DNA from: a gamma proteobacterium endosymbiont of Lamellibrachia anaximandri
GTDB lineage: Bacteria; Pseudomonadota; Gammaproteobacteria; Chromatiales; Chromatiaceae
Direction of reading: 5' to 3'
DNA length: 51,102 bases
NCBI GenBank assembly: GCA_016756835.1
Contig: JAESPE010000011.1
Coordinates: 1 to 51,102 of the forward strand
Program-made: the position numbers and the translations under genes
The notes under the pieces: generated by a model
Databases searched by the model: none
What the model was told of the DNA's origin: nothing
Seen by the model: the letters and a program-made list of their open reading frames with translations, nothing else
Shown here: piece after piece, positions 28,991 to 38,801 of the stretch
Layout: every line of letters begins with the position of its first letter
How positions within the stretch are numbered: position 1 is the stretch's first letter

Positions 28991-29078
28991 GCAGGCCGCT
29001 TCGAGCGCAGCGGAACCGGCAGGTATTGCTTGTAGTGCCGAATCGTCTGCCCGATCCGCTATGCTTGATCAGGCCTAC
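28991..29078. repeat. GTAGGCC-type palindromic repeat pair, diverged and inverted (family B, copy 4)
   Basis: Left arm 28991-29020 is of the GAACCGGC type, with GCAG in place of the GTAG head. Right arm 29049-29078, inverted, is of the GCCCGATC type and ends in CCTAC. The arm order is reversed relative to copies 2 and 3, so the whole 88-bp unit sits in the opposite orientation, and it carries several substitutions. It lies between the convergent greA and yhbY. Confidence 0.82.
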
Positions 29079-29108
29079 GAAACCCAACACGATGTTTCCG
29101 GACGGGAG

Positions 29109-29405
29109 TTAAACCACGATTCGGTTTTTCTTTTTATCCGGATTGGGCCGGTAGAAGATGGCGACGCGGCCGATAATCTGCACCAGATCGGCATTTTGGC
29201 GGGAGGCAATCGCCTCGCTGAGTTGCTCACGGTCGGCTTTATCGGCACCGGCAAGTTTTACCTTGATCAGTTCATGGCTGTCGAGGGCTATGCCGATTTC
29301 ATCCTGCACGCTCTCCCGGAGCCCATGTTGACCTACCATGACCACAGGTTTGAGGTGATGCGCCAATTTTTTCAGTTCGCGTTTTTGCTGGGGAGAGAGG
29401 GTCAT
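29109..29405 (-). CDS. yhbY: CRS1-YhbY domain ribosome-assembly RNA-binding protein
   Basis: This 98-residue single-domain protein of the CRM (CRS1-YhbY) family begins M-T-L-S-P-Q-Q-K-R-E-L-K-K-L-A-H. The RNA-binding loop is V-G-Q-H-G-L (about 24-29) and I-K-V-K-L-A-G follows. Family members bind the pre-50S ribosomal particle. It is divergent from rlmE (106-bp gap), an arrangement conserved in gammaproteobacteria, and rlmE also acts on the large subunit. Confidence 0.95.
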   Translation of the reverse strand: MTLSPQQKRELKKLAHHLKPVVMVGQHGLRESVQDEIGIALDSHELIKVKLAGADKADREQLSEAIASRQNADLVQIIGRVAIFYRPNPDKKKNRIVV

Positions 29406-29511
29406 AATTGGGTGCCGTATAAAGATTTGGGCGGAATTCTACCTTAGATGGCGCCTCCCCTGAAAGGCGCATTGTGGGATTTTTTGCCGGAATAATGGTC
29501 TGATACTGAAT

Positions 29512-30132
29512 ATGAAACGCAGTAAGAGCAGCCGCCAGTGGCTTGATCGTCACTTCAAGGATGAGTACGTGAAACGTGCCCAGAGAGAGGGATACCGTTC
29601 CCGTGCGGTCTTCAAGCTCATGGAGATCCAGGAGAAGGACCGGCTCATTAAACCCGGAATGCGGGTGGTGGACCTGGGCGCCGCACCTGGAGGCTGGTCG
29701 CAATTTTCCCGGCAGTTGGTCGGAGATAAAGGCATGGTGGTGGCCCTGGATATCCTGGAGATGGATCCTATAGCCGGGGTGCCGTTCATTCAGGGGGATT
29801 TCCGGGATCAGGAGCCACTTGATGAGTTACGGGAAATTCTGCAAGAGAAGCCCGTGGATCTTGTAATTTCCGATATAGCCCCCAATGTTACGGGTATGGC
29901 CACCGTGGATCAGCCCCGTTCCATGTACCTGTGTGAATTGGCACTGGATTTTGCCAAAGAGGTGCTGCGCCCCGGTGGCGGTTTTGTGGTCAAGGTCTTC
30001 CAGGGCGAGGGTTTTGAACAATATATACGGGACATGCGTGAGGCGTTCACCAGGGTGGTAAGCCGTAAGCCCAAGTCTTCCAGGTCTAAAAGCCGCGAAA
30101 TCTATCTGGTAGCGACGGGCTTTAAGTTGTAG
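29512..30132 (+). CDS. rlmE: 23S rRNA (uridine-2'-O)-methyltransferase E
   Basis: RlmE (RrmJ/FtsJ) methylates the ribose of U2552 in the 23S A-loop during late 50S assembly. The 206-residue product has the SAM motif D-L-G-A-A-P-G-G-W (54-62) and the catalytic tetrad Lys35, Asp121, Lys161 and Glu196, each offset by 3 from E. coli. It lies 142 bp before ftsH, as in most gammaproteobacteria; rlmE is heat-shock induced in E. coli, but I see no clear sigma-32 site here. Confidence 0.98.
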   Translation: MKRSKSSRQWLDRHFKDEYVKRAQREGYRSRAVFKLMEIQEKDRLIKPGMRVVDLGAAPGGWSQFSRQLVGDKGMVVALDILEMDPIAGVPFIQGDFRDQEPLDELREILQEKPVDLVISDIAPNVTGMATVDQPRSMYLCELALDFAKEVLRPGGGFVVKVFQGEGFEQYIRDMREAFTRVVSRKPKSSRSKSREIYLVATGFKL

Positions 30133-30274
30133 TACCGTACAAAACTGCCAAAATTCCAGATATCCCTTTGGTTGCGGCGCTAAAGATAGTTGGAAGACGG
30201 TGATCGTTTTCTTGCTAATTGGTTGATGTGAAAAACTATTTTTAGCTGCCGGGTTAATTTGAGAGGAAAGAAGT

Positions 30275-32194
30275 TTGAACGATATGGCAAAGAATCTGAT
30301 TCTTTGGGTGGTGATCGCCGTTGTATTGATGACGGTTTTCAACAATTTCACCACCACCCAGACCAAGGCCCAGCCGAAAAGCTACTCTGAGTTTATCGGT
30401 GATGTTAAGTCCGGCGCAGTGAAGGATGTCACCATCAATGGGCGCACCATTGATGGTACCCTGAGTTCCGGGCAGCATTTCTCCACCTACAGTCCCGGCG
30501 ACGATGGCCTGGTGAGCGACCTGCTCAACAACAATGTTGAGATTGTGGCCACGCCGCCTGAGAAACCCTCGTTGCTGATGAATATCCTCATCAACTGGTT
30601 CCCCCTGTTCGTGCTTATCGGCCTGTGGATCTTCTTCATGCGCCAGATGCAGGGCGGCGGCGGAGGCCGCGGTGCCATGTCCTTTGGTAAGAGCAAGGCG
30701 CGTATGCTCAGCGAGGACCAGGTGAAGGTGACATTCAGCGATGTGGCCGGTGTCGAAGAGGCGAAGGAAGAAGTCTCCGAGATGGTGGACTTCCTGCGAG
30801 ATCCCTCAAAATTCCAGAAACTTGGCGGTAAGATTCCCCGTGGCGCACTGATGGTGGGGGCGCCGGGTACAGGCAAGACGCTCCTGGCCCGCGCCATCGC
30901 CGGTGAGGCCAAGGTGCCTTTCTTTACCATCTCCGGTTCCGATTTCGTGGAGATGTTCGTGGGTGTCGGCGCATCCCGTGTGCGCGACATGTTCGAGCAG
31001 GCGAAGAAACATGCGCCCTGCATCATCTTCATCGACGAGATCGACGCAGTGGGTCGGCATCGTGGTGCGGGCCTCGGTGGTGGTCACGACGAACGTGAGC
31101 AGACACTGAACCAGCTGTTGGTGGAGATGGACGGCTTTGAAGGTAATGAAGGCGTTATCGTGATTGCTGCCACCAACCGTCCCGATGTGCTTGATCCGGC
31201 GCTGCTGCGCCCCGGTCGCTTCGATCGTCAGATTGTCGTGCCCCTGCCGGATGTGCGGGGACGTGAGCAGATCCTCAAGGTCCATTTGCGCAAGGTGGCT
31301 GCCGATGACGATGTAAAACCCTCCATCATTGCCCGTGGCACACCTGGATTCTCCGGCGCCGATCTGGCCAATCTCGTCAATGAGGCGGCGCTTTTTGCCG
31401 CCCGCACCAACAAGACTTTGGTGGAGATGATGGACATGGAGAAGGCGAAGGACAAGATCATGATGGGTGCCGAGCGGCGCTCCATGGTGATGAATGATGA
31501 GGAGAAGAAACTCACCGCCTATCACGAGGCCGGTCACGCCATTGTTGGGCGCTCGGTGCCCTCTCATGACCCTGTCTACAAGGTCAGTATCATCCCCCGT
31601 GGACGGGCGCTAGGCGTGACCATGTTCCTGCCGGAAGAGGATCGTTACAGCTACAGCAAGGAGCTTCTCGAGAGCCAGATCTCCAGCTTGTTTGGCGGTC
31701 GCATCGCGGAAGAGCTGGTCTTCGGCATCGACAAGGTGACCACCGGCGCCTCCAACGATATCAAGCGGGCAACTGAAATCGCCCGCAACATGGTGACCAA
31801 ATGGGGGCTCTCCGAGCGCCTTGGTCCATTGCTGTACGGAGAGGAGGAGGAGGAGGTCTTTCTCGGCCGATCCGTCACTCAGCACAAAAATGTCTCCGAC
31901 GATACCGCACATATCATCGATGAGGAGATCCGTGGTTTCATCGATCGCAACTACCAGCGTTCCGATCAGATTCTGAAGGACAATCTCGATAAACTGCACC
32001 TCATGGCGGAGGCGCTGATCAAGTATGAAACCATCGATTCTGATCAGATCGACGATATCATGACGGGTAAAAAGCCTCGTCCCCCGGCAGATTGGGATGA
32101 GTCCGATTCGGATGATTCGGAAAAACCCTCTGGCGAGGCGCCTGCTTCAGACGGTTCCTCGGATACTATCGGAAACCCCGCCAACCAGCACTGA
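30275..32194 (+). CDS. ftsH: ATP-dependent zinc metalloprotease FtsH
   Basis: This membrane-anchored AAA+ protease degrades misfolded membrane proteins and regulators. The 639-residue product has transmembrane segments at about 7-22 and 104-122. The AAA domain has Walker A G-A-P-G-T-G-K-T (195-202; the common form is G-P-P-G-T-G-K-T) and Walker B I-I-F-I-D-E-I-D (250-257). The zinc motif H-E-A-G-H is at 417-421. The start is TTG at 30275, with GAGAGGA 7 nt upstream; the ATG three codons later is too far from the ribosome site. The tail (about 600-639) is acidic, S/D/P-rich and disordered. Confidence 0.97.
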   Translation: MNDMAKNLILWVVIAVVLMTVFNNFTTTQTKAQPKSYSEFIGDVKSGAVKDVTINGRTIDGTLSSGQHFSTYSPGDDGLVSDLLNNNVEIVATPPEKPSLLMNILINWFPLFVLIGLWIFFMRQMQGGGGGRGAMSFGKSKARMLSEDQVKVTFSDVAGVEEAKEEVSEMVDFLRDPSKFQKLGGKIPRGALMVGAPGTGKTLLARAIAGEAKVPFFTISGSDFVEMFVGVGASRVRDMFEQAKKHAPCIIFIDEIDAVGRHRGAGLGGGHDEREQTLNQLLVEMDGFEGNEGVIVIAATNRPDVLDPALLRPGRFDRQIVVPLPDVRGREQILKVHLRKVAADDDVKPSIIARGTPGFSGADLANLVNEAALFAARTNKTLVEMMDMEKAKDKIMMGAERRSMVMNDEEKKLTAYHEAGHAIVGRSVPSHDPVYKVSIIPRGRALGVTMFLPEEDRYSYSKELLESQISSLFGGRIAEELVFGIDKVTTGASNDIKRATEIARNMVTKWGLSERLGPLLYGEEEEEVFLGRSVTQHKNVSDDTAHIIDEEIRGFIDRNYQRSDQILKDNLDKLHLMAEALIKYETIDSDQIDDIMTGKKPRPPADWDESDSDDSEKPSGEAPASDGSSDTIGNPANQH

Positions 32195-32211
32195 TCCATC
32201 AGCCGTTCCCG

Positions 32212-33039
32212 TTGATTCTAGATTGTGCAGGTAAGTCCGTTGACCTGGGGAGCCCCCAGGTCATGGGCATCCTTAACGTCACTCCGGACTCTTTCTCTGA
32301 CGGTGGTCGTTTCACTCGAACCGACCCGGCACTACGACATGCTCTCGGCATGGTGGAGGCGGGGGCAGCGCTCGTCGATATCGGCGGCGAATCCACCCGG
32401 CCGGGTGCCAGTCCCGTATCCGAGGCGCAGGAGATCGATCGGGTTGTGCCGCTGATAGAGCGGCTCGGTCGGGAGCTCGACGTTCCCATTTCCATCGATA
32501 CCAGCAAGCCGGCGGTGATGCGTGAAGCGGTTGCGGCCGGCGCCGGACTGATCAATGACGTGCAGGCTTTACAGGCGGAGGGTGCGCTTGAAGCGGCCGC
32601 AGAGTTGGCGGTGCCGGTCTGCCTGATGCATATGCGGGGTGAGCCACGCACCATGCAGGCGGCGCCGGAGTATGCTGATGTGGTGGCCGATGTGCGTGAT
32701 TTTCTCTCTGAACGCATCAAAGCCTGCCTCAGTGCAGGTATCTCCTTTGAGCGACTATTGGTGGATCCTGGGTTTGGTTTCGGCAAGACCCTGGCGCATA
32801 ATCTTGCCATCTTGAAGAATCTGTCGGAATTTTCTGCGTTGTCGGTGCCGCTGCTGGTAGGCATCTCGCGCAAATCGATGATTGGAGCGTTGCTTGGCGA
32901 TGCGCCGGTGGATCAGCGATTGTACGGCAGCGTTGCAGCAGCCGTTTTGGCTGCCACTCAGGGGGCGTCGATCATTCGCGCACACGATGTAAAAGCAACG
33001 GTTGATGCGCTGCGGGTTGCTGCTGCAGTGATGGAATAA
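32212..33039 (+). CDS. folP: Dihydropteroate synthase
   Basis: FolP condenses p-aminobenzoate with dihydropterin pyrophosphate in folate synthesis, and it is the sulfonamide target. The 275-residue TIM barrel has G-I-L-N-V-T-P-D-S-F-S-D-G-G near the start, G-G-E-S-T-R-P-G, S-I-D-T and D-P-G-F-G-F-G-K-T. The TTG at 32212 is the only start that keeps the first strand; no clear SD is present, and with 17 nt after ftsH it is likely coupled to it. glmM follows after 18 nt, the conserved ftsH-folP-glmM order. Confidence 0.96.
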   Translation: MILDCAGKSVDLGSPQVMGILNVTPDSFSDGGRFTRTDPALRHALGMVEAGAALVDIGGESTRPGASPVSEAQEIDRVVPLIERLGRELDVPISIDTSKPAVMREAVAAGAGLINDVQALQAEGALEAAAELAVPVCLMHMRGEPRTMQAAPEYADVVADVRDFLSERIKACLSAGISFERLLVDPGFGFGKTLAHNLAILKNLSEFSALSVPLLVGISRKSMIGALLGDAPVDQRLYGSVAAAVLAATQGASIIRAHDVKATVDALRVAAAVME

Positions 33040-33057
33040 CCGAAAAAGGAGAGTAGG

Positions 33058-34407
33058 GTGGAACGCAAATATTTTGGCACAGACGGCATTCGCGGCTTGG
33101 TCGGTCAGGGTGCGATAACCCCGGAGTTTGTGCTCAAGCTCGGTTGGGCTGCCGGTCGTGTTCTGGGTGGTGGGGGTAATAGCAGTGTGCTGATCGGTAA
33201 GGATACCCGCATCTCCGGTTATCTTTTAGAGTCAGCGCTTGAGGCAGGCTTGTCGGCTGCCGGAGTCAACATCAAGCTGCTGGGACCCATGCCGACCCCA
33301 GGTATCGCCTATCTCACCCGAACCTTGCATGCCCAGGCGGGAATCGTGATCAGCGCCTCCCACAATCCCTTTCACGACAACGGCATCAAGTTTTTTTCCG
33401 CCCAGGGTACCAAGCTGCCTGATGATGTTGAAACTGCCATCGAACAAGAGCTGGATAAAGAGATCACGACCGTTGATTCCGCCAGTCTCGGTAAAGCCTA
33501 CCGCTTGGGTGACGGCGAAGGCCGTTACATCGAATTCTGCAAGAGCACTATCCCCATGAGCCTGAGCTTCAGGGGCATGAAGATCGTGGTCGACTGTGCC
33601 CACGGAGCCACCTACAACATCGCCCCCTATGTGTTCGACGAGTTGGGCGCAGACGTGGTGGCAATCGGTGTGCAGCCTGACGGATTGAATATCAATGACG
33701 GCGTGGGCTCCACCCATCCTGAGCACCTCAAGGCGGCTGTGTTGGAACACAAGGCTGATCTTGGTGTCGCCTTCGATGGCGACGGTGATCGGTTGATTAT
33801 GGTGGATGACCGGGGGGAAGAGGTCGATGGTGATGAGATTCTCTTCATTATCGCCAGTTCCCGCATGCGGAAGGGAGCCTTGAAAGGGGCGGTGATCGGC
33901 ACTTTGATGAGTAATCTGGGACTGGAGGTTGCATTACGCGAGCAGGGCGTGGTGCTGGAGCGAACCCAGGTGGGGGATCGCTACATCATGGAGCGCCTGA
34001 CCGAAAAAGGCTGGAATCTCGGTGGTGAGCAGTCCGGTCACATCATCTGCCTCGACCGGACTACCACTGGAGATGGCATTATCTCAGCGCTGCAAGTACT
34101 GGCGGAGGTTCAGCTCTCCGGTCAGCCTCTACGGGAACTGGCGGCCGGCATGACGAAATATCCCCAGAAACTGGTCAACATAAAGCTCGGGGATATGACG
34201 CCTGCCGATGTAATGGCCTCGGCCGAGGTGGCCAATGCCGTGCATGATGTAGAGACGGAACTGGGACGTAGTGGCCGGGTGCTGTTGCGGCCGTCCGGCA
34301 CTGAGCCATTGATCCGGGTCATGCTTGAGGGCAATGATATGGAGCAGGTTGACCGGCTGACGGAAAAACTCGCGGATGTGGTGCGGGGACTGGTCAGAGC
34401 GGATTGA
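33058..34407 (+). CDS. glmM: Phosphoglucosamine mutase
   Basis: GlmM converts glucosamine-6-phosphate to glucosamine-1-phosphate for UDP-GlcNAc, the precursor of peptidoglycan and LPS. At 449 residues it belongs to the alpha-D-phosphohexomutase family. The phosphoserine is Ser101 in I-S-A-S-H-N-P. The Mg loop is D-G-D-G-D-R (about 240-245), the sugar loop G-E-Q-S-G-H, and the phosphate loop [10 protein letters not shown]. The start is GTG at 33058 after AGGAGAGTAGG. Confidence 0.98.
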   Translation: MERKYFGTDGIRGLVGQGAITPEFVLKLGWAAGRVLGGGGNSSVLIGKDTRISGYLLESALEAGLSAAGVNIKLLGPMPTPGIAYLTRTLHAQAGIVISASHNPFHDNGIKFFSAQGTKLPDDVETAIEQELDKEITTVDSASLGKAYRLGDGEGRYIEFCKSTIPMSLSFRGMKIVVDCAHGATYNIAPYVFDELGADVVAIGVQPDGLNINDGVGSTHPEHLKAAVLEHKADLGVAFDGDGDRLIMVDDRGEEVDGDEILFIIASSRMRKGALKGAVIGTLMSNLGLEVALREQGVVLERTQVGDRYIMERLTEKGWNLGGEQSGHIICLDRTTTGDGIISALQVLAEVQLSGQPLRELAAGMTKYPQKLVNIKLGDMTPADVMASAEVANAVHDVETELGRSGRVLLRPSGTEPLIRVMLEGNDMEQVDRLTEKLADVVRGLVRAD

Positions 34408-34524
34408 GTGCGATCTTTGTGTCTCTGCGTTGATGGATGGGAATTAAATAGTCTGCCCACCATTGATTTCAGGCGCGTTGCCCGTTAAGCTAGCCCGCTT
34501 TGTTCGTTCAGCAGGAGTTTTGAC

Positions 34525-35277
34525 ATGCGTAGGCCGCTGGTAGCCGGAAACTGGAAGATGAATGGTTCCATCGAGAGCGTTCGCGAACTGCTCGAAGGTC
34601 TCAAGGCCGGTGCGGGTGAAGTCAAAAATGCTGAAATGGCAGTTTGTCCCCCTGCTGTGTTCATTCCGCAGGTTCAGGAACAACTCACCGGTTCTGTGAT
34701 TGCCTGGGGCGGTCAGGATCTCTCTGTCGAGGCCTCCGGGGCCTTCACGGGTGAGATTGCAGCTTCCATGTTGAACGACTTTGCCTGCAAGTATGTCATT
34801 GTCGGGCACTCTGAGCGCCGTACCTATCATGGGGAGAGCGACGAGTTGGTGGCAAAGAAGTACGCCGCCGCGCGTGCAGCTGGTCTGGTTCCCATTCTAT
34901 GCATCGGGGAGACCCTCGAAGAGCGTGAGCAGGGTATTACCGAGGATGTCTGCGCGCGTCAGCTGAATGCGGTGATCGAACTTGAAGGCGTCGAGGCGCT
35001 GGCCGATGGTGTTGTCGCATACGAACCGGTCTGGGCGATCGGCACCGGTAAGACGGCGAGCCCGGAACAGGCCCAGGATGTACATGCTTTTATCCGTGGC
35101 CGCGTGGCTGAAAAGAGCGGGGAAGTGGCAGAAGGGCTACGCATCCTCTATGGCGGTTCCATGAAGCCGGATAACGCCAAGGAGTTGATCGGCAAGCCCG
35201 ATATTGATGGCGGCCTGATTGGCGGTGCTTCACTCAAGGCGGCGGATTTTCTTGGTATCTGTACCGCCGCAAACTAA
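34525..35277 (+). CDS. tpiA: Triosephosphate isomerase
   Basis: This enzyme interconverts dihydroxyacetone phosphate and glyceraldehyde-3-phosphate. The 250-residue TIM barrel has N-W-K-M-N-G at the start, catalytic His95 (V-G-H-S-E-R-R) and Glu167 (Y-E-P-V-W-A-I-G-T-G), and the phosphate loop Y-G-G-S-M-K-P. CAGGAG precedes the ATG. It lies 117 bp after glmM and 25 bp before secG. Confidence 0.98.
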   Translation: MRRPLVAGNWKMNGSIESVRELLEGLKAGAGEVKNAEMAVCPPAVFIPQVQEQLTGSVIAWGGQDLSVEASGAFTGEIAASMLNDFACKYVIVGHSERRTYHGESDELVAKKYAAARAAGLVPILCIGETLEEREQGITEDVCARQLNAVIELEGVEALADGVVAYEPVWAIGTGKTASPEQAQDVHAFIRGRVAEKSGEVAEGLRILYGGSMKPDNAKELIGKPDIDGGLIGGASLKAADFLGICTAAN

Positions 35278-35302
35278 ATTCTGACAGGCAGCGAAAAGTT
35301 TC

Positions 35303-35686
35303 ATGCAGACGATTCTTGTTGTATTTCACCTCTTTCTGGCACTGGGCCTGGTTGGACTGATTCTGATTCAGCACGGTAAGGGTGCGGATGCCGGTGCGGC
35401 ATTTGGCAGTGGCGCCTCTGCGACCGTGTTTGGTGCGCAGGGTTCAGCCTCATTCCTGTCGCGGGCCACCGCAGCACTGGCGGCGCTCTTTTTCATAACC
35501 AGTATGGTGCTGGCTTACTTCTCCACTCAGGGCCGAGAGCCGCAAGGGCTTATGGAGTCAATGCAGCCTGAGCAGGTGGAGACGGCGGTTCCCGCTGCAG
35601 AAACGATCAATTCTGACATACCTGTGGTCCCTGCGCCTGAGCAGGAAGTTCCGGCAGCAGTGCCTGAGCCAGAGGTGAAAGAGTAA
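35303..35686 (+). CDS. secG: Protein-export membrane protein SecG
   Basis: SecG is the small accessory subunit of the SecYEG translocon. The 127-residue product has two transmembrane helices (about 2-20 and 52-72) separated by the conserved cytoplasmic segment I-Q-H-G-K-G-A-D-A-G-A-A-F-G-S-G. The C-terminal tail of about 45 residues is rich in P, E and V, which is common in this lineage. The tRNA-Leu gene follows after 17 nt and is presumably co-transcribed. Confidence 0.96.
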   Translation: MQTILVVFHLFLALGLVGLILIQHGKGADAGAAFGSGASATVFGAQGSASFLSRATAALAALFFITSMVLAYFSTQGREPQGLMESMQPEQVETAVPAAETINSDIPVVPAPEQEVPAAVPEPEVKE

Positions 35687-35703
35687 TATCCAACGATTTA
35701 ATT

Positions 35704-35788
35704 GCCGATGTGGTGGAATTGGTAGACACGCTATCTTGAGGGGGTAGTGGCGTAAGCCGTGCCGGTTCAAGTCCGGCCATCGGCACCA
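35704..35788 (+). tRNA. tRNA-Leu (anticodon GAG)
   Basis: The acceptor stem GCCGATG pairs with CATCGGC, and CCA is encoded (35786-35788). The anticodon stem CTATC/GGTAG encloses the loop TTGAGGG, giving GAG. The long variable arm and GGTTCAAGTCC T-arm are as expected for a class II leucine tRNA. It sits between secG and the nuo operon, as in many gammaproteobacteria. Confidence 0.97.
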
Positions 35789-35794
35789 TTCATG

Positions 35795-35830
35795 AACGGC
35801 ATCACCCATAAGCGGGTGATGCCGTTTTTT
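35795..35830 (+). terminator. Rho-independent terminator after tRNA-Leu
   Basis: A 13-bp perfect stem (AACGGCATCACCC with GGGTGATGCCGTT, 6-nt loop) continues into T6. It closes the tpiA-secG-tRNA transcript and isolates the nuo operon. Confidence 0.92.
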
Positions 35831-35859
35831 CATGCCTGAAAAAAAATCAGAATAACTTA

Positions 35860-35873
35860 TTGATAAATATCAC
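35860..35873 (+). promoter_or_regulatory. FNR/ANR-like binding box upstream of nuoA
   Basis: TTGATAAATATCAC matches the FNR consensus TTGAT-N4-ATCAA at 9 of 10 defined bases. Its centre is about 62 bp upstream of the start site expected from the promoter at 35894-35922, the class I activation position. Confidence 0.5.
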
Positions 35874-35893
35874 TTTATCTGGCAGCGTGCGAC

Positions 35894-35922
35894 TTGACAT
35901 GAATTGGGTGCTGCTCTAAACT
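35894..35922 (+). promoter_or_regulatory. Sigma-70 promoter of the nuo operon
   Basis: A perfect -35 TTGACA (35894-35899), a 17-nt spacer and TAAACT (35917-35922) would start transcription near 35929, leaving a leader of about 65 nt before nuoA. Confidence 0.65.
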
Positions 35923-35993
35923 TTTGCGTTAATAAATAAGAGAGTTCGCTGCTTTGCGATAATTATGATCGTTCTGAGGGGGGCGACATAACA

Positions 35994-36350
35994 ATGCTCG
36001 AAAATTATCTGCCTATCCTGATTTTTCTGGCTGTGGCCTTTGTTCTGGGGGTCGTGGTCATCGGCATGGGGTTTCTGCTTGGAACCCGTAAGCCTGATGC
36101 GGAGAAGCTCTCGCCCTACGAGTGCGGATTTGAGGCCTTCGAAGATGCCCGCATGAAGTTTGACGTTCGTTACTACCTCGTTGCCATCCTCTTTATTATC
36201 TTTGATCTTGAGATTGCCTTCCTCTTTCCCTGGGCTGTCGTTTTGGGCGAACTTGGAATGGTGGGTTTCGTCGCAATGATGGTCTTTCTCGGTATTTTGG
36301 TTATCGGCTTTATCTACGAGTGGAAGAAAGGGGCGCTTGAATGGGAGTAG
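35994..36350 (+). CDS. nuoA: NADH-quinone oxidoreductase subunit A
   Basis: NuoA is a small membrane subunit of complex I, 118 residues with three transmembrane helices (about 4-29, 62-84, 88-110). The conserved loop [11 protein letters not shown], near the quinone site, and the motif [11 protein letters not shown] are present. GAGGGGGG lies about 9 nt upstream of the ATG. It is first gene of a 14-gene operon and overlaps nuoB by 10 nt. Confidence 0.97.
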   Translation: MLENYLPILIFLAVAFVLGVVVIGMGFLLGTRKPDAEKLSPYECGFEAFEDARMKFDVRYYLVAILFIIFDLEIAFLFPWAVVLGELGMVGFVAMMVFLGILVIGFIYEWKKGALEWE

Positions 36351-36817
36351 AAGGTCTTCTCGAGAAGGGTGTCATCACCACTTCCGCCGACAAGCTGATC
36401 AACTGGGCGCGTACCGGGTCTCTCTGGCCCATGACTTTTGGTCTGGCCTGCTGTGCCGTGGAGATGATGCACGCTGCTGCGGCTCGCTATGATATGGATC
36501 GCTTCGGTATCATCTTTCGTCCCAGTCCACGGCAGTCGGATGTGATGATTGTGGCCGGTACCCTCGTCAATAAGATGGCCCCCGCCTTGCGTAAGGTCTA
36601 CGACCAGATGGCAGAGCCTCGCTGGGTGATCTCCATGGGTTCCTGCGCCAACGGCGGCGGTTACTACCACTACTCCTATGCGGTGGTGCGGGGTTGTGAT
36701 CGCGTGGTGCCGGTCGACATCTATGTGCCGGGATGCCCGCCCACTGCGGAGGCGCTGCTGTATGGTGTTCTGCAGTTGCAGGACAAGATTCGCCGCACCA
36801 GCACGATTGCGCGATAG
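36341..36817 (+). CDS. nuoB: NADH-quinone oxidoreductase subunit B
   Basis: NuoB carries Fe-S cluster N2, the last electron donor to quinone. The ligands are all present in the 158-residue product: adjacent Cys37-Cys38 (L-A-C-C-A-V-E), Cys102 (G-S-C-A-N-G-G) and Cys132 (V-P-G-C-P-P-T). It overlaps the nuoA end by 10 nt, which couples their translation. Confidence 0.98.
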   Translation: MGVEGLLEKGVITTSADKLINWARTGSLWPMTFGLACCAVEMMHAAAARYDMDRFGIIFRPSPRQSDVMIVAGTLVNKMAPALRKVYDQMAEPRWVISMGSCANGGGYYHYSYAVVRGCDRVVPVDIYVPGCPPTAEALLYGVLQLQDKIRRTSTIAR

Positions 36818-36826
36818 GTGAACCGA

Positions 36827-37546
36827 ATGAGCGATAGCGCGCAGACTCCTCTGGAAGCAAGAATGGCATCCCTGGCAGACGGCCTGGCCGGACGATTTGC
36901 CGAGCAGGGTTGCGAGGTTGAGCAGGGTTTCGGCGAGGTCACTCTGATCGTGCCCCGTGATCATCTCCTGCAGATTGCAGAGACCCTTCGGGATGATGAG
37001 ACTTTTTCCTTTGAAGAGGTGATTGATGTTTGTGGCGTCGATTACTCTGCCTATGGCGTGGCGGAGTGGGATGTGACCACGGCTTCGTCGACCGGCTTCG
37101 GACGTGGCGTGGAGTCTGACCGGATATTCGATCTCGATGCGGAGAAGCGCTTTGCAGCGGTCTATCATCTGCTCTCCGTGAAGAACAACGTACGCTTGCG
37201 GCTGCGTGTATTCGTGGATACGGCACACCCGATTGTCGCCTCAGTAGTAAGTATATGGAATGCCGCCAACTGGTTCGAGCGAGAAGCCTTCGATCTCTAC
37301 GGTATCCTGTTTGAAGGACATCCTGATCTGCGCCGCATACTCACCGATTACGGTTTTATCGGCCACCCCTTCCGCAAGGATTTCCCGCTTATCGGCCAGG
37401 TGGAGATGCGCTACGATCCGGAGCAGGCGCGTGTCATCTATGAGCCGGTAAGTATGGAGGGGCGCACGCTGGTTCCCCGTGTAATCCGCGGCAACGATCG
37501 AGACCTCCCGGAAGCGTCAGAACAGCAGGATTCCAGCGATGCCTGA
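36827..37546 (+). CDS. nuoC: NADH-quinone oxidoreductase subunit C
   Basis: NuoC is the 30-kDa subunit of the connecting module, 239 residues, kept separate from NuoD (they are fused in E. coli). The motif [22 protein letters not shown] is split here by no change; the C-terminus is acidic and Q/S/D-rich. The ATG at 36827 is preferred because AGGTGA lies 6 nt upstream; a GTG at 36818 directly after the nuoB stop is the alternative. It overlaps nuoD by 8 nt. Confidence 0.95.
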   Translation: MSDSAQTPLEARMASLADGLAGRFAEQGCEVEQGFGEVTLIVPRDHLLQIAETLRDDETFSFEEVIDVCGVDYSAYGVAEWDVTTASSTGFGRGVESDRIFDLDAEKRFAAVYHLLSVKNNVRLRLRVFVDTAHPIVASVVSIWNAANWFEREAFDLYGILFEGHPDLRRILTDYGFIGHPFRKDFPLIGQVEMRYDPEQARVIYEPVSMEGRTLVPRVIRGNDRDLPEASEQQDSSDA

Positions 37547-38792
37547 GATTCGTAACTACACCCTGAACTTCGGACCGCAGCATCCCGCCGCGCACGGCGT
37601 TTTGCGCTTGGTACTGGAGATGGACGGCGAGGTCATAGTGCGTGCCGACCCCCATGTCGGTCTGTTGCACAGGGCGACAGAGAAGCTGGCTGAGACCAAG
37701 CCTTACAACCAAAGTATTCCCTACATGGATCGTCTCGATTACGTCTCCATGATGTGCAGTGAACACGGCTATGTACGAGCAATCGAAAAGCTGTTGGATG
37801 TGGAGGTGCCGGAGCGCGCCCAATATATCCGCACACTATTCGACGAGATCACCCGTATCCTGAACCACCTGATGTGGCTGGGAACCCATGCACTCGATGT
37901 CGGTGCGATGACGGTTTTTCTCTACGCCTTTCGTGAACGTGAGGACCTGATGGACTGCTACGAGGCGGTTTCAGGTGCGCGTATGCACGCAGCTTACTAT
38001 CGGCCCGGCGGGGTCTATCGTGATCTGCCGGAGCAGATGCCTCAGTATCAACAGAGCCAGTGGGTGACGGGTCGTGATGCCGAGCGGCGCAACGATGCCC
38101 GTCACGGTTCCCTGCTCGACTTTATCGAGGATTTCGCCAATCGTTTCCCAGCCTGTGTCGATGAGTATGAGACGCTGCTGACCGATAACCGGATCTGGAA
38201 GCAGCGCACCGTCGGAATCGGTGTTGTCTCCCCCGAACGCGCTTTGCAGATGGGTTTTACCGGTCCGATGCTGCGTGGCTCAGGTATCGAATGGGATCTG
38301 CGCAAAAAACAGTCCTACGCCGCTTATGACAGGGTCGATTTTGATATCCCGGTGGGCGTCGAAGGCGACTCTTATGATCGCTACCTGGTGCGTATCGAGG
38401 AGCTGCGGCAGTCCAACCGGATCATCAAACAGTGTGTCGAGTGGCTGCGCAACAATTCTGGCCCGGTGATGGTGAATGACCACAAGGTCGCTCCGCCGCT
38501 GCGGGCCGACATGAAGGGCGATATGGAGAGTCTGATTCACCATTTCAAGCTCTTTACGGAAGGTTACTGCCCACCGCCCGGCGAAGTTTATGCTGCAGTG
38601 GAAGCACCCAAGGGTGAGTTCGGTTGCTACATCGTCTCCGATGGGGCCAACAAGCCTTACCGATTGAAGATCCGTGCTCCCGGTTTTCCCCACATGGCTG
38701 CGATGGATGAGATGGTCAAGGGTCATATGCTTGCCGATGTGGTGGCCGTAATCGGCACCATGGATGTGGTATTTGGTGAGATCGACCGCTAG
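37539..38792 (+). CDS. nuoD: NADH-quinone oxidoreductase subunit D
   Basis: This 49-kDa subunit forms the quinone-binding pocket together with NuoB. The 417-residue product has the signature [12 protein letters not shown] near residue 12, containing the quinone-site histidine, and [11 protein letters not shown]. The C-terminus ends D-V-V-F-G-E-I-D-R as is typical. It is homologous to the large subunit of NiFe hydrogenases but lacks the metal ligands. Confidence 0.98.
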   Translation: MPEIRNYTLNFGPQHPAAHGVLRLVLEMDGEVIVRADPHVGLLHRATEKLAETKPYNQSIPYMDRLDYVSMMCSEHGYVRAIEKLLDVEVPERAQYIRTLFDEITRILNHLMWLGTHALDVGAMTVFLYAFREREDLMDCYEAVSGARMHAAYYRPGGVYRDLPEQMPQYQQSQWVTGRDAERRNDARHGSLLDFIEDFANRFPACVDEYETLLTDNRIWKQRTVGIGVVSPERALQMGFTGPMLRGSGIEWDLRKKQSYAAYDRVDFDIPVGVEGDSYDRYLVRIEELRQSNRIIKQCVEWLRNNSGPVMVNDHKVAPPLRADMKGDMESLIHHFKLFTEGYCPPPGEVYAAVEAPKGEFGCYIVSDGANKPYRLKIRAPGFPHMAAMDEMVKGHMLADVVAVIGTMDVVFGEIDR

Positions 38793-38801
38793 AGCACTGA
38801 G

